A DNA stretch of 64,000 nucleotides from positions 389,846-453,845 of the forward strand of contig NW_019775658.1 in NCBI RefSeq assembly GCF_001039355.2, in the 5' to 3' direction. Below, in pieces: positions 13,404 to 27,400 of the stretch; the stretch's first letter is position 1, and each line of letters starts with the position of its first letter. The stretch comes from Lingula anatina. Taxonomy: Eukaryota > Brachiopoda > Lingulata > Lingulida > Lingulidae. Below the pieces are notes generated by a model that saw only the letters and a list, made by a program, of their open reading frames with translations, ran no database searches and had not been told where the DNA came from. The position numbers and the translations under genes were made by a program.

Positions 13404-15089
13404 GTGTACAGACTAATAGGGAAAGGAGGGATAAAATTTACAATGGGACGTAGGTCATAAACACATATCTTCTAATATTTGAGGTCTTGAAAATGTGTTG
13501 GAGAAGTGTGTTCATAATGCTGTGAAAAATGTAAAATACAAAAAAGCAAATCAAGCAGAAACATTGCAGAACAAAGAAAAAAAAAACCTGAGCACTGTAA
13601 AAAAGCCCACCCCAATATATGAGATCTATTCCAATTGTGAAATTCAAATGCAAATGTGAGTGCAAAACAAATAGAAGAGTAACAGTTTAAAAAACCCATT
13701 CTTTCACTCCTCTCTACCAGTCCCCATACCCTGTATTATAAAATTTACTGTGTAATGTGGTGCAAAGTCATGACTTGTCCTAAACATTTACCCTCATTTT
13801 TCATCTTTTTATAGCTCACCTGCCAGACGTTCAATGTTCTACCCCACTACACATCAGCTTTGTGGTTTGGAGGTCTAGACATAAGTTACAGGACCTAGAA
13901 TGTCTCTTCTGGCTTAGGGGTCTGACTTGTCTGCATAACTTCCATCATCACTGTAAAGAAAAAAAAATTCTCTGAAGATATTCAAAATTACTCACATTGC
14001 TATTCAAAATCAGCAGGGCTATTAGATTTTTTCCCTTTGAACATATTTCTAATCAAAAAGGTCCCATGTTTACATAAACACATGCAAAAAATATTTATAT
14101 AAAAAAACACACACATATACATAATAACACACATACACAGAGAATAATATTAATATCTTGCTAAAATAAAGATATTGCTGTGTCATAAATCATATCCGTA
14201 ATGTGAACGAGTCATGCACCTCCTACAAAAATTAGAAGTCAGGGGTTGCACACAAACATATCAGTATCCCTTGGATCATGTCACGCACCATATACCAAAC
14301 AACATGTGTATAGGTTCATATACAAAAATAACAGCATGACAAAGATGTATCACGGATCACGAACCACATATCAATTATGACACATGCTGCTGTTCTTACA
14401 CTGGGATTTATATGATGGCAAACAGTAGTACAAACACCAAAACAACATTAGACGGAATATATCGTACTAATTGCTCAAATGTCAAATGACTTGGGTACAA
14501 TTTCATTTCTAACATCTCAAGAATCGATAATGAGGTTAAAATGCCATAAATTTTCTTTCTCCACATCTTATCATTAAAAATTAAGACAAATTCCCCAAAA
14601 CTGACAAAATTATAGTTATCAAAATGTGTAAATTTGTTTTCATCCCCTTATCTAATAAAAGTCAACATAAAGAAATTAAAAAAAAAATAGTATATGTGTT
14701 GGGATATAACCCTACAACCTTTACACTATATGCTATAAGAAGCATTTCTGTTTTGTATCAATATTACAATTTATCATAAAACATCTAATCAATGAAACAA
14801 ACTCATTACACAAAACCTAGATATTATTGCCTTCAAAGTATGTCTCACAGCACAGGGATACCCCTTCAGTGTGAATTAACCAATGTCTAATAAATCATCA
14901 ATAATCCTTGTTTCACCATAGAAACCATGTGATCTTGTTTTGCTCCAGACAGATACAAAACCTCAAAAGGCCAGCAGGTCAGCCTTGGGCACAGCAGGCA
15001 GTGGGGAAGACTGGAGGGTGACCACAGACTACAGCTACATGGACTATATAAAAATTATGGACAGTATGCACACTGAAGTCAAGGCTTCT
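13404..15089. other. Non-coding stretch
   Basis: No supported gene. Overlapping minus frames at 13438-13699 are low-complexity hydrophobic translations of A-rich DNA. Confidence 0.5.
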
Positions 15090-15092
15090 AAA

Positions 15093-15205
15093 GGCCCTAT
15101 TCCCATAGACACCATCAGTCTACTCCGATCCACCCAAATCTGCAAGGAATCTAGCTGAGCGCAATCAGCTTAAATGAATGGCATGCCTCCTCTTGGTATC
15201 AAGCA
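15093..15205. mobile_element. Truncated Harbinger-like MITE (one end only)
   Basis: TAA is followed by GGCCCTATTCCCATAG, closely matching the left end of the MITE at 10153. Inside it, AATCAGCTTAAATGAATGGC followed by ATGCCTCCTCTTG parallels AATCAGCTTAATTGTCTGGC followed by ATGTCCCCTTGTA in the element at 55.6 kb. No matching right end was found downstream, so this looks like a 5' fragment. It runs into the 72-codon frame at 14940-15158 and argues against that frame being a gene. Confidence 0.5.
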
Positions 15206-16241
15206 GATCGACTCCAGTCTACCATGTCTCACTACAAACTGCCGAGAGTTATAGACAACTAAGAAGAGTTTCACAGAGAACCAAAAAGAAATGTGGCCTT
15301 GATGCAAATATCAAATGGAGACAGTTGCTGATTTAGGTGCATTGTGGGACTATAGTTTGTAAAACACCATCAGAGCAATATCATTCAAATTATACTTATG
15401 AGTTATGAATCTAGAAGTGCCAATCATTAAGTAGTATAAAATTAATCAGCATGCAAATAAATGTGTACATTACAATCATTAACTCATAATCTTCAGTATA
15501 TGATAGTTTTGTAAACTAGTTTAGAATTCAGCATTGTAGCAGATAACCAGGCAGGCTATGCAAGTAGGGTGAAGTGGCACAACCAGGGCATTAGTAAGAG
15601 TATACTAGAACATATCTTCTCAATTTGAAATATCTATAATGTACATATTCTGCACAATTGTATCCACACTTTGTAACTGATATGCTGTCATTTCATCATT
15701 AACAACTAATTTATCATACAAGATAGGATCTAAGAGGTGTCTAGGCCGTGAAATTGGTGTAACAGAAGCATTTGCAGACATGTATGTCTAGGAGATTAAA
15801 TAGCCTGGACATCAATTATTTATAGAATAATGTCTGGCATGATATCATCAAGGCAGACACAATAAGTAATTTAATGCATGTTTTGAAAGAGCAATGCATG
15901 GACCCAACATCCATCAAGAAATTATACAGAAAACAAAGAACATAGAGGATCTGTTATCAATAGCATAAATGTGTAATATTTGCAATTCCAATATATATGG
16001 ACAAAAAACTGTTTTGAAGTTTGAGATATAAATAACGAGAGAATTCACAATTTTTAACATCTCCAGTGTTTGCTTTATAACAATTAATGCAAATTAATGT
16101 TTCTGTTAGAAAGTCACTTGGAAAACAAAATGTTTTAAGTGACAAATCAATCAACCGATCAATATATGAGATTAAAAAATGATACTCAGACATAAACATG
16201 CCTGTGAAAGTAGCTCAACATTTCTGAGACAATGATACCTG

Positions 16242-16278
16242 AGGTCAATGACCCAACATGAGGTTGAGGTCAAGGTCA
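16242..16278 (+). promoter_or_regulatory. Cluster of nuclear-receptor half-sites
   Basis: AGGTCAATGACCC at 16242-16254 is an inverted repeat of AGGTCA-type half-sites with a one-base spacer, the layout bound by ecdysone/farnesoid-type receptor dimers. AGGTTG, AGGTCA and AGGTCA follow head to tail at 16261-16278, and TCAAGGTCA within them matches an extended monomer site (ERR/SF-1 type). No nearby gene is known to be controlled. Similar AGGTCA words occur in a dispersed repeat near 59.1 kb, so this may be repeat-derived. Confidence 0.3.
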
Positions 16279-16427
16279 ATCATATTCCAGGAAAAAAGAA
16301 GATCTAATGTGTTTTATGTGAACCTATCACACCAAAATCTTTATCGATCAAATTGAAGATGTTCTAAGTAAAAGGTATATAATGAGCAATATGTCCTTTC
16401 GACTTATCTTTAAATAAATTCTGAGAA

Positions 16428-16431
<4 letters not shown>

Positions 16432-16479
<48 letters not shown>
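16432..16479. repeat. (AG)n microsatellite
   Basis: An uninterrupted AG run of about 48 bases. Confidence 0.97.
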
Positions 16480-16482
<3 letters not shown>

Positions 16483-16769
16483 GAAGAGGTAAATTTTCTT
16501 GACTCCAATTGATGACAATGGGGAAGTGTAAAAGATTTGTTAAATCCCCACCAAAGTTATTTTCATATCAATTTTTTCACCATAAGCCTGTGTATGGTTC
16601 GTTAATAACTAATATACTAATAGCAATACCAATTTCAGAGTGCTCAGACAGGTTAGTTTATCTAAATACAATAAATATGTTTACTTATTATGAGTGTTCA
16701 ATTTGGGACATGATTGTGATAGATGAGCCTCCTGATGATTGCACATGGAGAAGCTAACACCAATAATGA

Positions 16770-16795
16770 AACACACACACACATACACACACACC
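16770..16795. repeat. (CA)n microsatellite
   Basis: A short CA run with one interruption. Confidence 0.9.
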
Positions 16796-19531
16796 AAGAA
16801 ATAAATTCAAACTGAACTGGACTGTAGTTCAGAGCAATCCATCATATGTACCAAATGTAACCAGGTCTTCAGTCTGCACCAAGGCTAAGGGCAAGTGTTC
16901 CATCAAACTGCAACTCCTCTTCACTTGCCTATATTGCTAGTACATGTACCTAGACTGAACCCTGGACTTAATTAGCCCACATCGCCCTGAGAGCTTCAGT
17001 GTCTGTATAAAGAATAGCCCATACATCATACAAACTGTCTGTGCCAGGTCATTACTAGGTTACTGCGGATATGCTGGTGCGTGCATGCACCCATCATGAG
17101 GTGAATCACTATGTTGCTGTTGCTTTTCAATACTCAGCAACCAGGTGCATGTGCATGTACCTAAAAACTTTGTCTGTCGTAAGGTACTTAGCAATAAACT
17201 ACAGCAAATAACAAATACAGTAATGTCCCATGGCAGATAAGATGTAGTAATCACGGATAATAACACTAAATTATTATATATAAAAACATATAAATAGATA
17301 ACCTATTTCACAGAAAATATATAAAAACAACACATTTAAATACAGGGTATTTTCTTATATTATGCTGTCTTTTCCTGCATAACATATACCTGATGTAACT
17401 GATGATAAGAAAATAACATACCCCAAGGGACAATAGTGGGTCCTAATATACCTAAGTTTAGGAACCCTTTAAAAAATGCGACCCTTCAGATAAGTTTTAC
17501 CAACAATAATAATTAGAAAGCAATACAACATCAGATCAATGAACTGACATACATGTATTGAAATATAGTGACACAGCATAGATGTTCCATGATGGGAATG
17601 TCCAATATTTAATGACTTGCACCCAGATACTCTATGAAATAGGTTATCTTTGAACCTTATTCCAGGGCATGTGATCAAAATGATAGTGCTCACAGCATGT
17701 AGGCAATAAGTCACATGTGTTCAGGTTTGTTTGTAAAATTTATCTGAAAGTGTGGATAACATCACAAAAAAAGGGATTTGACAAATAAAAATGTGCTGAA
17801 TGTATTGCATTCGCATAAAGAAGGCAACATTGAGCCATAGATTTTTAAGAAAGTTAACTCTGACAATGAACAGCCAGAGGATGAGCTTTTTATCAGCAAT
17901 CATGGTTTATTATTACATAGGCATAATCACAAGGAAAGCTGGGTTGTTAAAAAAAAATACGGGCACCTGCCACTATCAAAATCAATTCTGACATGTTTTG
18001 GTTTGGGTCCTCTCTAGCAGTGCCAGTTCCCATATCTTAGTCTATGCTAAATGTTTAGCACTTGACATAAGTGTGTTTAAACTGGGTAATAAATCATGGT
18101 TTCTCTCCTCCCCATTGCCAACCAGTCTAGACTACAAATGCACTGTCTGGACAATGCCAGCGGACCAAGGTATTGGAGTCCTGGTAGAAAGACTGGGCTT
18201 TAAAAATAAATAGATAAAATAAAATAATAATAATACACATAATCATTATCTCCTTCTTTCGAGAGTAGAATAAATGAATAAAATGTATAAAAAGATAAAT
18301 AAGGTAATTAAAAACCTCTTAAAATCCTCTTGCTCTCCCTTTCACATTATATAAACTGCACTAAAATGTGGGATTGCACCCAGTTTCCTCCATTTTATAC
18401 CTGTATCACCTATCTTCATTTTGTAAAGATGAAAAAACCAAAGTAATTCACTACCTCTAGAAAAACATTCAGCAGACATGGGTACAGTGGCTCCCTCTGG
18501 ATCCAGGGTCTGACCCCAGCTGACTCCATTACCACAACTATGTCAACTTCACATCTCTCCACTGCAGCTAAATACAGCAACAAGGGCATGGGTTATTTTA
18601 GCAGGATGCATCAACTGTCTCTGAACTAACCATCTTAAAGCTCTAGATGGTTACTGCACCTTCTCACAAAACTGCCAATTTTAGGAATTTTTGAACTGAA
18701 TCTCTTTAAACTATAGAACCAATCTATCAACAAAACCAGTAACAAACACAAAGCCATACTCTTAATTTCTAACATCACTAAAACAAGCACCTAAAGAACT
18801 TTTGTTATCTTTCAGATGCAAGAGTTAATGAAGTGCACTCTCTAGAGTGGAACTGGATTTGATGTCTCCCCTCCCCATGATGCCTACAGCCCATCATCAG
18901 TGTTCACTTCAGCACAGAGGCTACTGGTACCTAAGACTAAAAGTTTTGCCTAGGATGTATTTCTGAGACTGCCCCTAGACCTAGTCAGTTGCTGGCGAAC
19001 CCCATCCTCACTGTTCACTGAAACTCAGACACACAGAGCCTGTTGGCATTTATTGACTGTATCTTGCAGAGTGGGGCAGCAATGTTGTGTCTACTCAGTT
19101 CTGGCAGGTTTGCGCTTTACTGGAACAGCTGCCTCAAGTCGCAAGAACAAACCTCTTGTAAATCTTTTTATGCCTTGACGTTTTCTGTTAATTTTCTTTT
19201 TTTCTCTTCATTCCAGGACTTTTTTCTGAAGGACTTGGTGTGTTAAAGTAATCTAAACATGTGGAAGGAACTACAGAAAAACAGAAAATACAGCTATCAA
19301 TTGTACAACAAAAAGAGCCAGGGCCTGTTAACAAAGTTTTCTTGAACATTTTTCATGTTATCATCTGGAAAACACTCCTATCAGGCTCCAGAAAGCACTG
19401 CTGGGGAACATGTGTTGGATTAACTCTTAACCCCTTTTTTCTTCCATAGACATGCCAAAATAGTGGCAGTTCTATCTGGCTGTGCTCACACAGGGATTTG
19501 TTCTACCCTGATCAACTGAAACCTGGGATAT

Positions 19532-19622
19532 ATTAACTAATGTCAATGGGACAAATTAACTAACATCACTGGAACACAAATTAACTAATGCCACTGGAAT
19601 AGACCAACTTACGCTATTGAGA
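19532..19622. repeat. Minisatellite, 23-25-bp unit, three to four copies
   Basis: Units beginning ATTAACTAA and ending in a GG(G)A-type block start at 19532, 19555 and 19580. A degenerate fourth unit follows to about 19622. The units differ from each other by several bases. Confidence 0.85.
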
Positions 19623-22600
19623 CTGATAAAATGATGTAGCTGAATGGCCAGATTAAAAAAGTACCCCCAATAGGTACCAAAACAGGTGCATCAACAGGAG
19701 CATGTACCACTATGTACCCTTTAAATTCAAATCCATGTTAGGCAATGAAAAATTGTATATTACATATATGCCTCTTCTAACAGCACCCTAATTGTGGACA
19801 GATAAGCATCTTGACTATAATTGTTCTGAATTAAATCATCTTGCACTTTTTATAATTTTCCAGTTACTTGCATCCGCATCCTAATTGTATACACAAATAA
19901 TTTACGCCCATAATCTCACATTTTACATGGTTTAAGCTTTGTTCAGTCTATAACAGACTCTAAAAAGTTTTTTGTTATTTATCAGAATGAAGTGACAATG
20001 TTCATGCTGTTTATATCAAGAAAATGTAACACTTTCAATAGGTCAAACGTTCAATATACAAGAATCAACAGATTTGCACATGTGAATGTAACTTTTGAAG
20101 CAACATAATAACAAAATTTATGTTATAGACACTGGATGAAAGTGGTCTTTCATTACTTGTTTTCAGATAGTCAATGGTTTTGTGGAATTTTCACGTAAGA
20201 TACAGATTTTAAGTCAATATTACTGTCAAGGTTGCTGTAATCTTAGACTGCAAAAGGGAAAAAAATTCAATGTTTAATGTATCAGTAATTAATATTGCTA
20301 TGTAAAATCTGACCTCCAAAAAGTGTTAGTCAATCTTATTCAGGGTCTCATCTCATGTCGCAATTGTGAGTGGTTGCAAAAGATTCAAATGACATATCCT
20401 CAAATTTTCAGTAATAAATACAATGCACTTACAATGATGATAAACAACTATGCAGAGATCTTGCATTTTAAGTAATGGGTTGTTTTCTGTATGACTGTCT
20501 CTATTTACCAATTGAAGTCCAATCATCATAATCTTTGTCACCATAAAAAGCACCCTTTTGTCTTCAATCCACAGATCAAAAACCCTGGCTAACTACAGTT
20601 ATAAAAACCCCAGAAGCCTAATTAATATATACATTTTTTTTTTCAACAAGTTCATATCCTCTTAATCACAAAAAGGTTCCAGTTACATAAAAGATGCAGC
20701 AACAATAAAGTCAGTTTATGATTTCATGGGCATACTTTGAAGATTCCTTTGTACAGTTCAGTGTTATTATGTCCTACAAGCAATCAATGTGTTCTCTATA
20801 TACCAGATGTCAGGCTGACACATGCACTCCAGATTGTGATGTGTTAAAGCATCTCAACTACAGCATTCCACGGAAAAGATCACACTGGAATCACTGGTTC
20901 TTTGTATTACATGTGGCAAACATATGGCTTAGGTTAAATTTCAGCAGGTTTTATTTATTAGGCTGGGTAAAAATTGAGTAATGGCTTGCAGAGCATGGAT
21001 GGACTAGATTTTTTATATAATATGGTTTCAAAGAAATAATATACACGAAACAAGAAGAGGCTAAAAAACAATAAAAAGTAAATGTTACATATAAATAAAC
21101 AGTATATCAACTGGTCTGTTGAATGAGAGATTAATCTCAATTTTTTTCTATAACATTTCAAACAGGCTCTACTTATAAATATTACTTCAATATTATTACA
21201 GACACAATCATAATTATTTTGGAAAATAAATGAGTCATTCTTACACTTACAATCATATAAAACTTTTTTTTACTTACAAGAAATTTGATTAATACCTTAA
21301 ATTTTGCAAAACAAATGCTTTAGTCATTTTGGCTAAATAATAATCTTAATTGTGTAAGACAGTTGCAGGTTCTAGTTCTCAGTTCTCAACTCTGACAATG
21401 TGTTAGTTATGCAAAGGTTTAAGACAGTACGGTATTATATAAAGAGTTCACTTTATCCACTCAACTAAGTCACCCAAAGTAAAAAGCATGACCTACAGGC
21501 TAGTTCTCTCTCCTAACTCCTCTAAAAATTGAATAAAAACTTTATCACTAGATGTCTCCACAAAGTTTAAACTTGCAAAGTTCCTACTGCAAGCTTTATT
21601 CATGCAATTAACCTGTAAAGCATGCTACATATAAAAACATCCCCTAATTTCATCAATTGTATTTGCCAGTTTAGTATTCCACATTTTTGTGAAAAAATTC
21701 TGTAAAATTTACTGATTAAAAAATCTTTAGAATTTCAACAAAAAAACTTTTCTTTTTTAAAGTGTTGATTTCTTGTTCAACTCATCATGCATTTGAAAAC
21801 AACTAACTTTATGTGAGCAAATGACAAAAGAACCTTTCTTTAGGTATCCTATCCAGGTATTTTCTCCAAACAGAATTTACTTCCAGAATACTATTTTCTC
21901 CTACTCACGAATCATTCTCCGACCTGCCCCTGCACTTCGATTTGATGTTTGATACCATTTATAATTAAACAATTTTCTTCTTAATATCTAGCCACATGTT
22001 CATAGGACTGCAATGTCTTCCTGTACATTTCAGAAGAAAATATTGACTGTATGTACCTTCATTTGAGTGCTTTAATCATTTTTAAGGTCTACATTGAGAA
22101 ATATTAGTAGATTTGCAGATATGTAGACCTAGAATATATGACTTTGAGACATTTTTTTAATGTGTAGTATACCTTTAGAACTTGAGGGAATGACATAAAC
22201 TAGGCAATCTATAACCTATCCATTGCAATCATTTCCAGCATCTGTCAATCCTTTACAGATAACAGAACCCCTACAGCATGCCCTTTGCCTTAAATAACCA
22301 CTTCTTCTAAAAGTGCTTCACCCCCAGACAAAATATCTCATAGCTGCATCCCTTTTAAGACCAGCTCTAAATCTACCTGTACATAAATCAGACCCCAGCC
22401 AAGTGGATCTATCAATCCATGGTAATGTGGAATCCATAACCCCCTAAGGCCTTTCTCAGTCATAATTCATTCATTAGAAGTAGCTTTGCACACTTCTGAT
22501 TCCAGCCTTGTGGTTTTTGTGGTTAGTTCATGCTAGGATCATTAAGAAATGTTAGATACACAAGCCGTGTTATTGGAGGGTTTAGTGGTAAAAAGCCATT

Positions 22601-24200
22601 GAACTCAATAAACACTACCTCATGGTACCACAGCTACCATTTTCATCAACTCTGCCCTACACCTTTATTTTCTATACTCTTTATAGCTGTTTACCTCATT
22701 AAGTATTTTTTAATAAATATTATAAATCAATGTATATAATTATATATACTTTTGGCACTTAGAATATGATCTTGTTAAAAGAGAAAAATTGTATCAGTCA
22801 CCAAACATGCATTAGATTTCTTTTACAAATTTTCGTATAAGGTTTTCCACTTCAACATTATAAATTTTAAATGCCTTTGTAAATAATTCATAAAAATTTG
22901 ATCACACCATAAGGGCAACAAGTGTCACTTTTTATTGATCAAACATTCAAACTCAAATTCAAATCAAATATTTTGTCTAGTGTCCTTGAATTAAGTTCAA
23001 ATTCAAAAGCGTTCGATAACACACACATATATATATAGTGAAGGCAGCAGGATGTGTCGTAAAGAAAGGATGGAATGTGGGTGTGGGTGTGGGTGTGGGC
23101 AGGCACAGGCACTGGAGAGTAAAATAGTCCTAAAATTCAGTCAGGAAGTGATAACAAGTGCATAAAGAATACCATCTCACACATTTACCACTACTTGCTT
23201 TCCTTTATTCCCCTTGTTTCTATAACAAGTTTCTTTTCATTTATTTCTTTCTTTTATATATTCAGTGATCATATCAATGTACCAACATTCTTTTTTAAAA
23301 ATGTTCATCTCTAATTTGTATTATATCTTGATATGTGGAGCAATTCGCAGAAAAATTGAATTCAACTTTTATCTCCATCAATAAAAAATATTTGCTAATA
23401 TATAGTTTAGACTGTAAAAATAAACAAACAAATATACCTGATTCTTTTAAGAAGCATTCTGTTGGTGAGCAATAAGGGTGGAAGACAAAAACAAAATATC
23501 TGGCATGTCTACATAATTGCCACAAGGACACCGAAAGAATCAATATTAAGGTGATGAATGACAGTAGAGGTCAACCAATGAAAATGACACTAAAAGCAGC
23601 ATGTTTGCCTGGAAGCCAATCACAATACAGCATACCCTGGTGTTTGAATAGTGTCAGCTCTTACAACACACACCAGAGCAAAGGTTTCGTACCCAGTTTT
23701 TTTTTTTTTTTTCTTAAAGAGCAAGGTGAAAAGAAAGAAGGAAAGACAACTAGTTTGTTACTACAAATAAAGAATAGAAAAAAATTACTTAAGATCAACA
23801 TTTTCATCAGCAATTTGTTTATCTTTTATAATAGCAATTGCTGTATGTGATTTCATCTTTTTTATCCTTTTTCTTTTTGCAACTGAATCACCAAATCTCC
23901 AAAATATTCTTTTAATAATAGCAAAATCTTTAAATCACTTTTCTCTGTTTTTCAACATACTGCTCTTGAAAACTGTAGCAAAAGAAAATATAACTTTTCT
24001 AAAATAAGTTAATTTTCAATCGCAGCATTCAACATATTTTTTAATCAAAAGCATTCAGTATGACTATTACATATTAGATGATGCCGTGGGATAATGCAGT
24101 ATCTATAATGCAGATCACTCCAAATCTAAACAGCTCACGTATGACTGAGTTCAGACCTCATTCTTCCAGCTTTCTTGATGACATTCAGCATAAAGACCGC
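19623..24200. other. Non-coding stretch
   Basis: No supported gene. Apart from the GGGTGT repeat at 23079 I see only short A/T tracts and chance open frames. Confidence 0.5.
23079..23099 (+). repeat. (GGGTGT)3GGG, canonical G-quadruplex motif
   Basis: Four GGG tracts are separated by three identical TGT loops. This satisfies the standard G3+N1-7 quadruplex pattern with short equal loops, a stable type. No gene association can be seen. Confidence 0.85.
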
Positions 24201-24204
24201 ATAA

Positions 24205-24688
24205 TGTGTCGCAATGCGTGTGCGCAGTCTCCGTCTGCGCAGAATCACGGAGGCCAACACTCTCAAGCTCATTGCTACATTATGTATACTCCAACTAAAT
24301 CTGATAAAAGTTTCATGAAGAATCTAAGAAATAATTTTTTTCCACTTCATGTATCAATCCAAATCAATCGATTCAACTTCTTTGAAAAAAAAAATTAAAT
24401 AAACTGTGTACAGTCTCGGCCCACCATCACAATGTTAAGTCGCCTTCCGATTTATTAAAATAGATAAACATCAAGAGATTAGTTACAAAAACAGTTTAAC
24501 CTCTTAGTTTTCCTATCATTTGACATTGTTAAAAATAAGTAGAATCTCTATAATATGATATACTCTGTTTCCAGATAATTTATTCTGCAAAACACTCTAT
24601 TATTATTCAAGACTATTCAAATGGTTTCAATTCACCATAACCAAGATATCGACAAAGCCTTCCAAAGCCTTGCAAAATAAATAAATAA

Positions 24689-24750
<62 letters not shown>

Positions 24751-27400
24751 TTATTTTATTTTATTTTTTTCTATAAAATATCTTTGGCATTAATGAATAT
24801 TTTTTTCTAATCAAAATCAACTAAGAATTGAGTCAATGGAATTCTTTCTAAGATGCCAAATTTTCGAAGAAATGAAGAACATTTCTGACAACTTTACAAT
24901 CTACCTATGTTTCTCAAGAATGAACAAATATTCTACTTTCGAAAATTGGAATATGATACTCTTTTTCTGGCAAAACATCTCTTCTTTAGCACCAATAAGT
25001 TCAATCAAAACTGGTCATTTTCAATCTTCTTTGGTCATGCTTTTTTGACCCTGCTAGACAAGTTTCTTTCCATTTTGTTTTGATTGGATATTGTGGCCAA
25101 AAACTGTTATTTCAGTAGATGCCCTTGTGAGAAGAACATAAAAAGCACCTTTTACCAAAGGTTTTTCTCGACTCTGCGCATTCTACTTTAGACATGATGG
25201 GCACTCTTTGCACACATTGTTATGTGCACATACCACCTTTTATCTGTTACTAGATATGGGCTATGAATGAACCTTCACTTCATTTATGTCTTCAGCCTTT
25301 CTTGTAAAATTTAAGCTGAGTTCATCTCTCCATTTTTGACTTTCCATTTTGACATTATAATGGCCACAGACGGACACTTGTTTGGCCATTTCTTACCATT
25401 AATCTGTTATATTAGGACCAAGCTCTGATTTATGCAATTCTCCACCTTAATCAGACTCATGCAAATGAAACTTGTTAAAAAAAAAAAGGCGGCGGCAACA
25501 CAAGATACAATTCTTTTGTGAATCGTGAAATAAAATTTATGTGCGCATGGGCAGTGCATGCCGAATGTACGGGGGCTTCTCAAACGATTGCGACGAGAGA
25601 AAATCCAACCCTTTTTTATCTAGAAGAAGAGACAAAACTTTAGAACTAGGTAATATGCCTCCTGGATGCTTACCTGGTCTTAACAAGAGAGGATATTCAA
25701 TCAGACTGGACATTCAATCAAACTGCATAGCTAAATCCTGCTATTTCATGTCAAACCAGCCAACAACTGAGGAGCCATTTGTTCCATACGGCAACATTTC
25801 CCTTCATTTCCAGAGTTTTAAACAAAGTATATGTGCGCACGCGCAAAGGACTTGAAAATAACGGTTCTCGTCTGCATACTTATCATACATGAAGCTCACG
25901 AGCCAGGGACTGGACTATCCCAGTCACTCTTTCTCTTCTTAAATGTTATGAACAATAAAGATAGAGAGAGGTCGACTCTATGTCTTCCTTGCTTCTCTGT
26001 CTACTGTCAAACTAAGAAATGGCCCATTTGAAACCCAACTCAAATATTCTTTAAATTTTCACTTCAACAAAAATTCATGCGTGCGCATGCGCAACATATG
26101 CGACACGTAAAAGTTCACGCCTACTAACTAATCATATATGAAACCTCTATAAGAGAAGCATACAAGTACTCAACCATATTATTCTGGTGCATGGCATGAT
26201 GTCAGAAAAAAATGATCCACTAGACTTGATTTCCATCCACTTGAACCAGGCTGGACAATCTATTGCTCGTCTTTAGTGCTAAATCACCAAAGGATGGCCA
26301 GTTGGCAGCACACCCCAAAACTTCTTTCAATTCTCATTTAAACAAAATCATGCGCGCATGCGCTGTATGCAAAACGCTAACATTGCCCTCTTGCACATTA
26401 CATATTAATGCAACCCCTACGTGTGCAGACAGACCAGTGCGCAACCTGCTTTTAAACATCTTAACATAAGACAAGACAGTTTACCTATCTCTCCTGCCAA
26501 CTACCACTATCTACTCATACAAAAATGCCACATCTTTGGCAATCGTCAGGACAATCAAATGTTTCTATTCTTTTTACATCACCCTTGAATAACATTCCCG
26601 AGTCACAATATACCCTATAGCATGAGCCAAGCTGATGTAACGGTTACATTAGAACTGACTGCATTCCAGTTTAAATTTGACCTCGTTTCCTCCAACATGC
26701 CAGACAAAACAGTCCTCCAGATAAAAAAGCACTATGATTACATTTGACTTCATAACCTTGCTATTCTTATAGTCATAACCGTGTTCAGAGCACAAGCCAT
26801 AAACCACATTTCCCATCTATCATGTACACCATGGTGTACTTAAAACCATGTATATTTAATCCAAGAGTGACAACACCAAGGGCCACGGCTCACTGAGTAA
26901 CAATTAAAATTTAAAATAGCTTACACCTCCGAGTTTTCACCTCTACTCCTATCACAAAGATTTAAGAACAGTAAGTGCATGCTTTACCTTAGTATTTATA
27001 TGCTTGTTGTCATGACAGCCGCAGACCCAGACATTTCTCTCCCTCTATGCACCAGGCCTGGCATTCAAATGCAACCGTTTGCAGGCAGCGACTGTATAAG
27101 GATAATTGTATGCATGCGCGCATGCGCATCTTGGACTACTTTCTTCAACAGCTTGAGACCCAGTCACTGGGATTTCTATTCTCTTTTGTCCCCTGCTCAT
27201 TGGTGGAAAACTTTGCACTATTCATTTTAAAAGCCATTTTTTTCTTACCCTCTTTCTTTATTTCTTATTTTATTATTATTATTTTTTTATTTTATTTTAT
27301 TTTTTTTTTTGTTGTATAAATTATAATTTGCTGCAGTGGCGTGTTTTCCAAATATGGGCAGATGTACAAGGTTAATGTATGCATGTGCGTGCGCACACTA
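24205..27400. other. CpG-palindrome-rich interval
   Basis: TGCGCATGCGCA-like words recur at about 24216-24242, 25542, 25832-25845, 26082-26093, 26354-26363, 27111-27128 and 27385-27396, in otherwise AT-rich, CpG-poor DNA. Several neighbouring sites lie 250-295 bp apart. TGCGCATGCGCA is the consensus of the NRF1 transcription factor, so the interval could be regulatory. It could also be a degenerate tandem repeat, since the flanks of the 25.83 and 26.08 kb sites look related. No gene is supported here; the 104-codon frame at 25541-25855 has no recognisable domain. Confidence 0.45.
24676..24775. repeat. (AAAT)n-(AT)n-(TTTTA)n compound microsatellite
   Basis: AAAT units (24676-24692) run into an AT tract (24693-24746) and then TTTTA-type units to about 24775. 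A similar TTTTA/TTATT low-complexity tract lies at 27240-27312. Confidence 0.93.

Larger units (their letters stand above)
15206..19531. other. Non-coding stretch
   Basis: No supported gene. It contains an (AG)n and a (CA)n microsatellite and a cluster of AGGTCA words, all listed separately. All open frames are short and lack recognisable domains. Confidence 0.5.

Noticed and set aside
14940-15158. 72-codon open frame with protein-like composition and an acceptor-like CTCCAG at its start
   Set aside because: It starts at a non-ATG codon, and its last third lies in a sequence matching the MITE family at 10.2 and 55.6 kb. No domain is recognised.
24078-25855. Open frames of 104-106 codons at 24078-24398 and 25541-25855
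   Set aside because: They cross CpG palindromes that remove stops by chance. There is no domain and no splice context, and the 25541 frame starts at a non-ATG codon.
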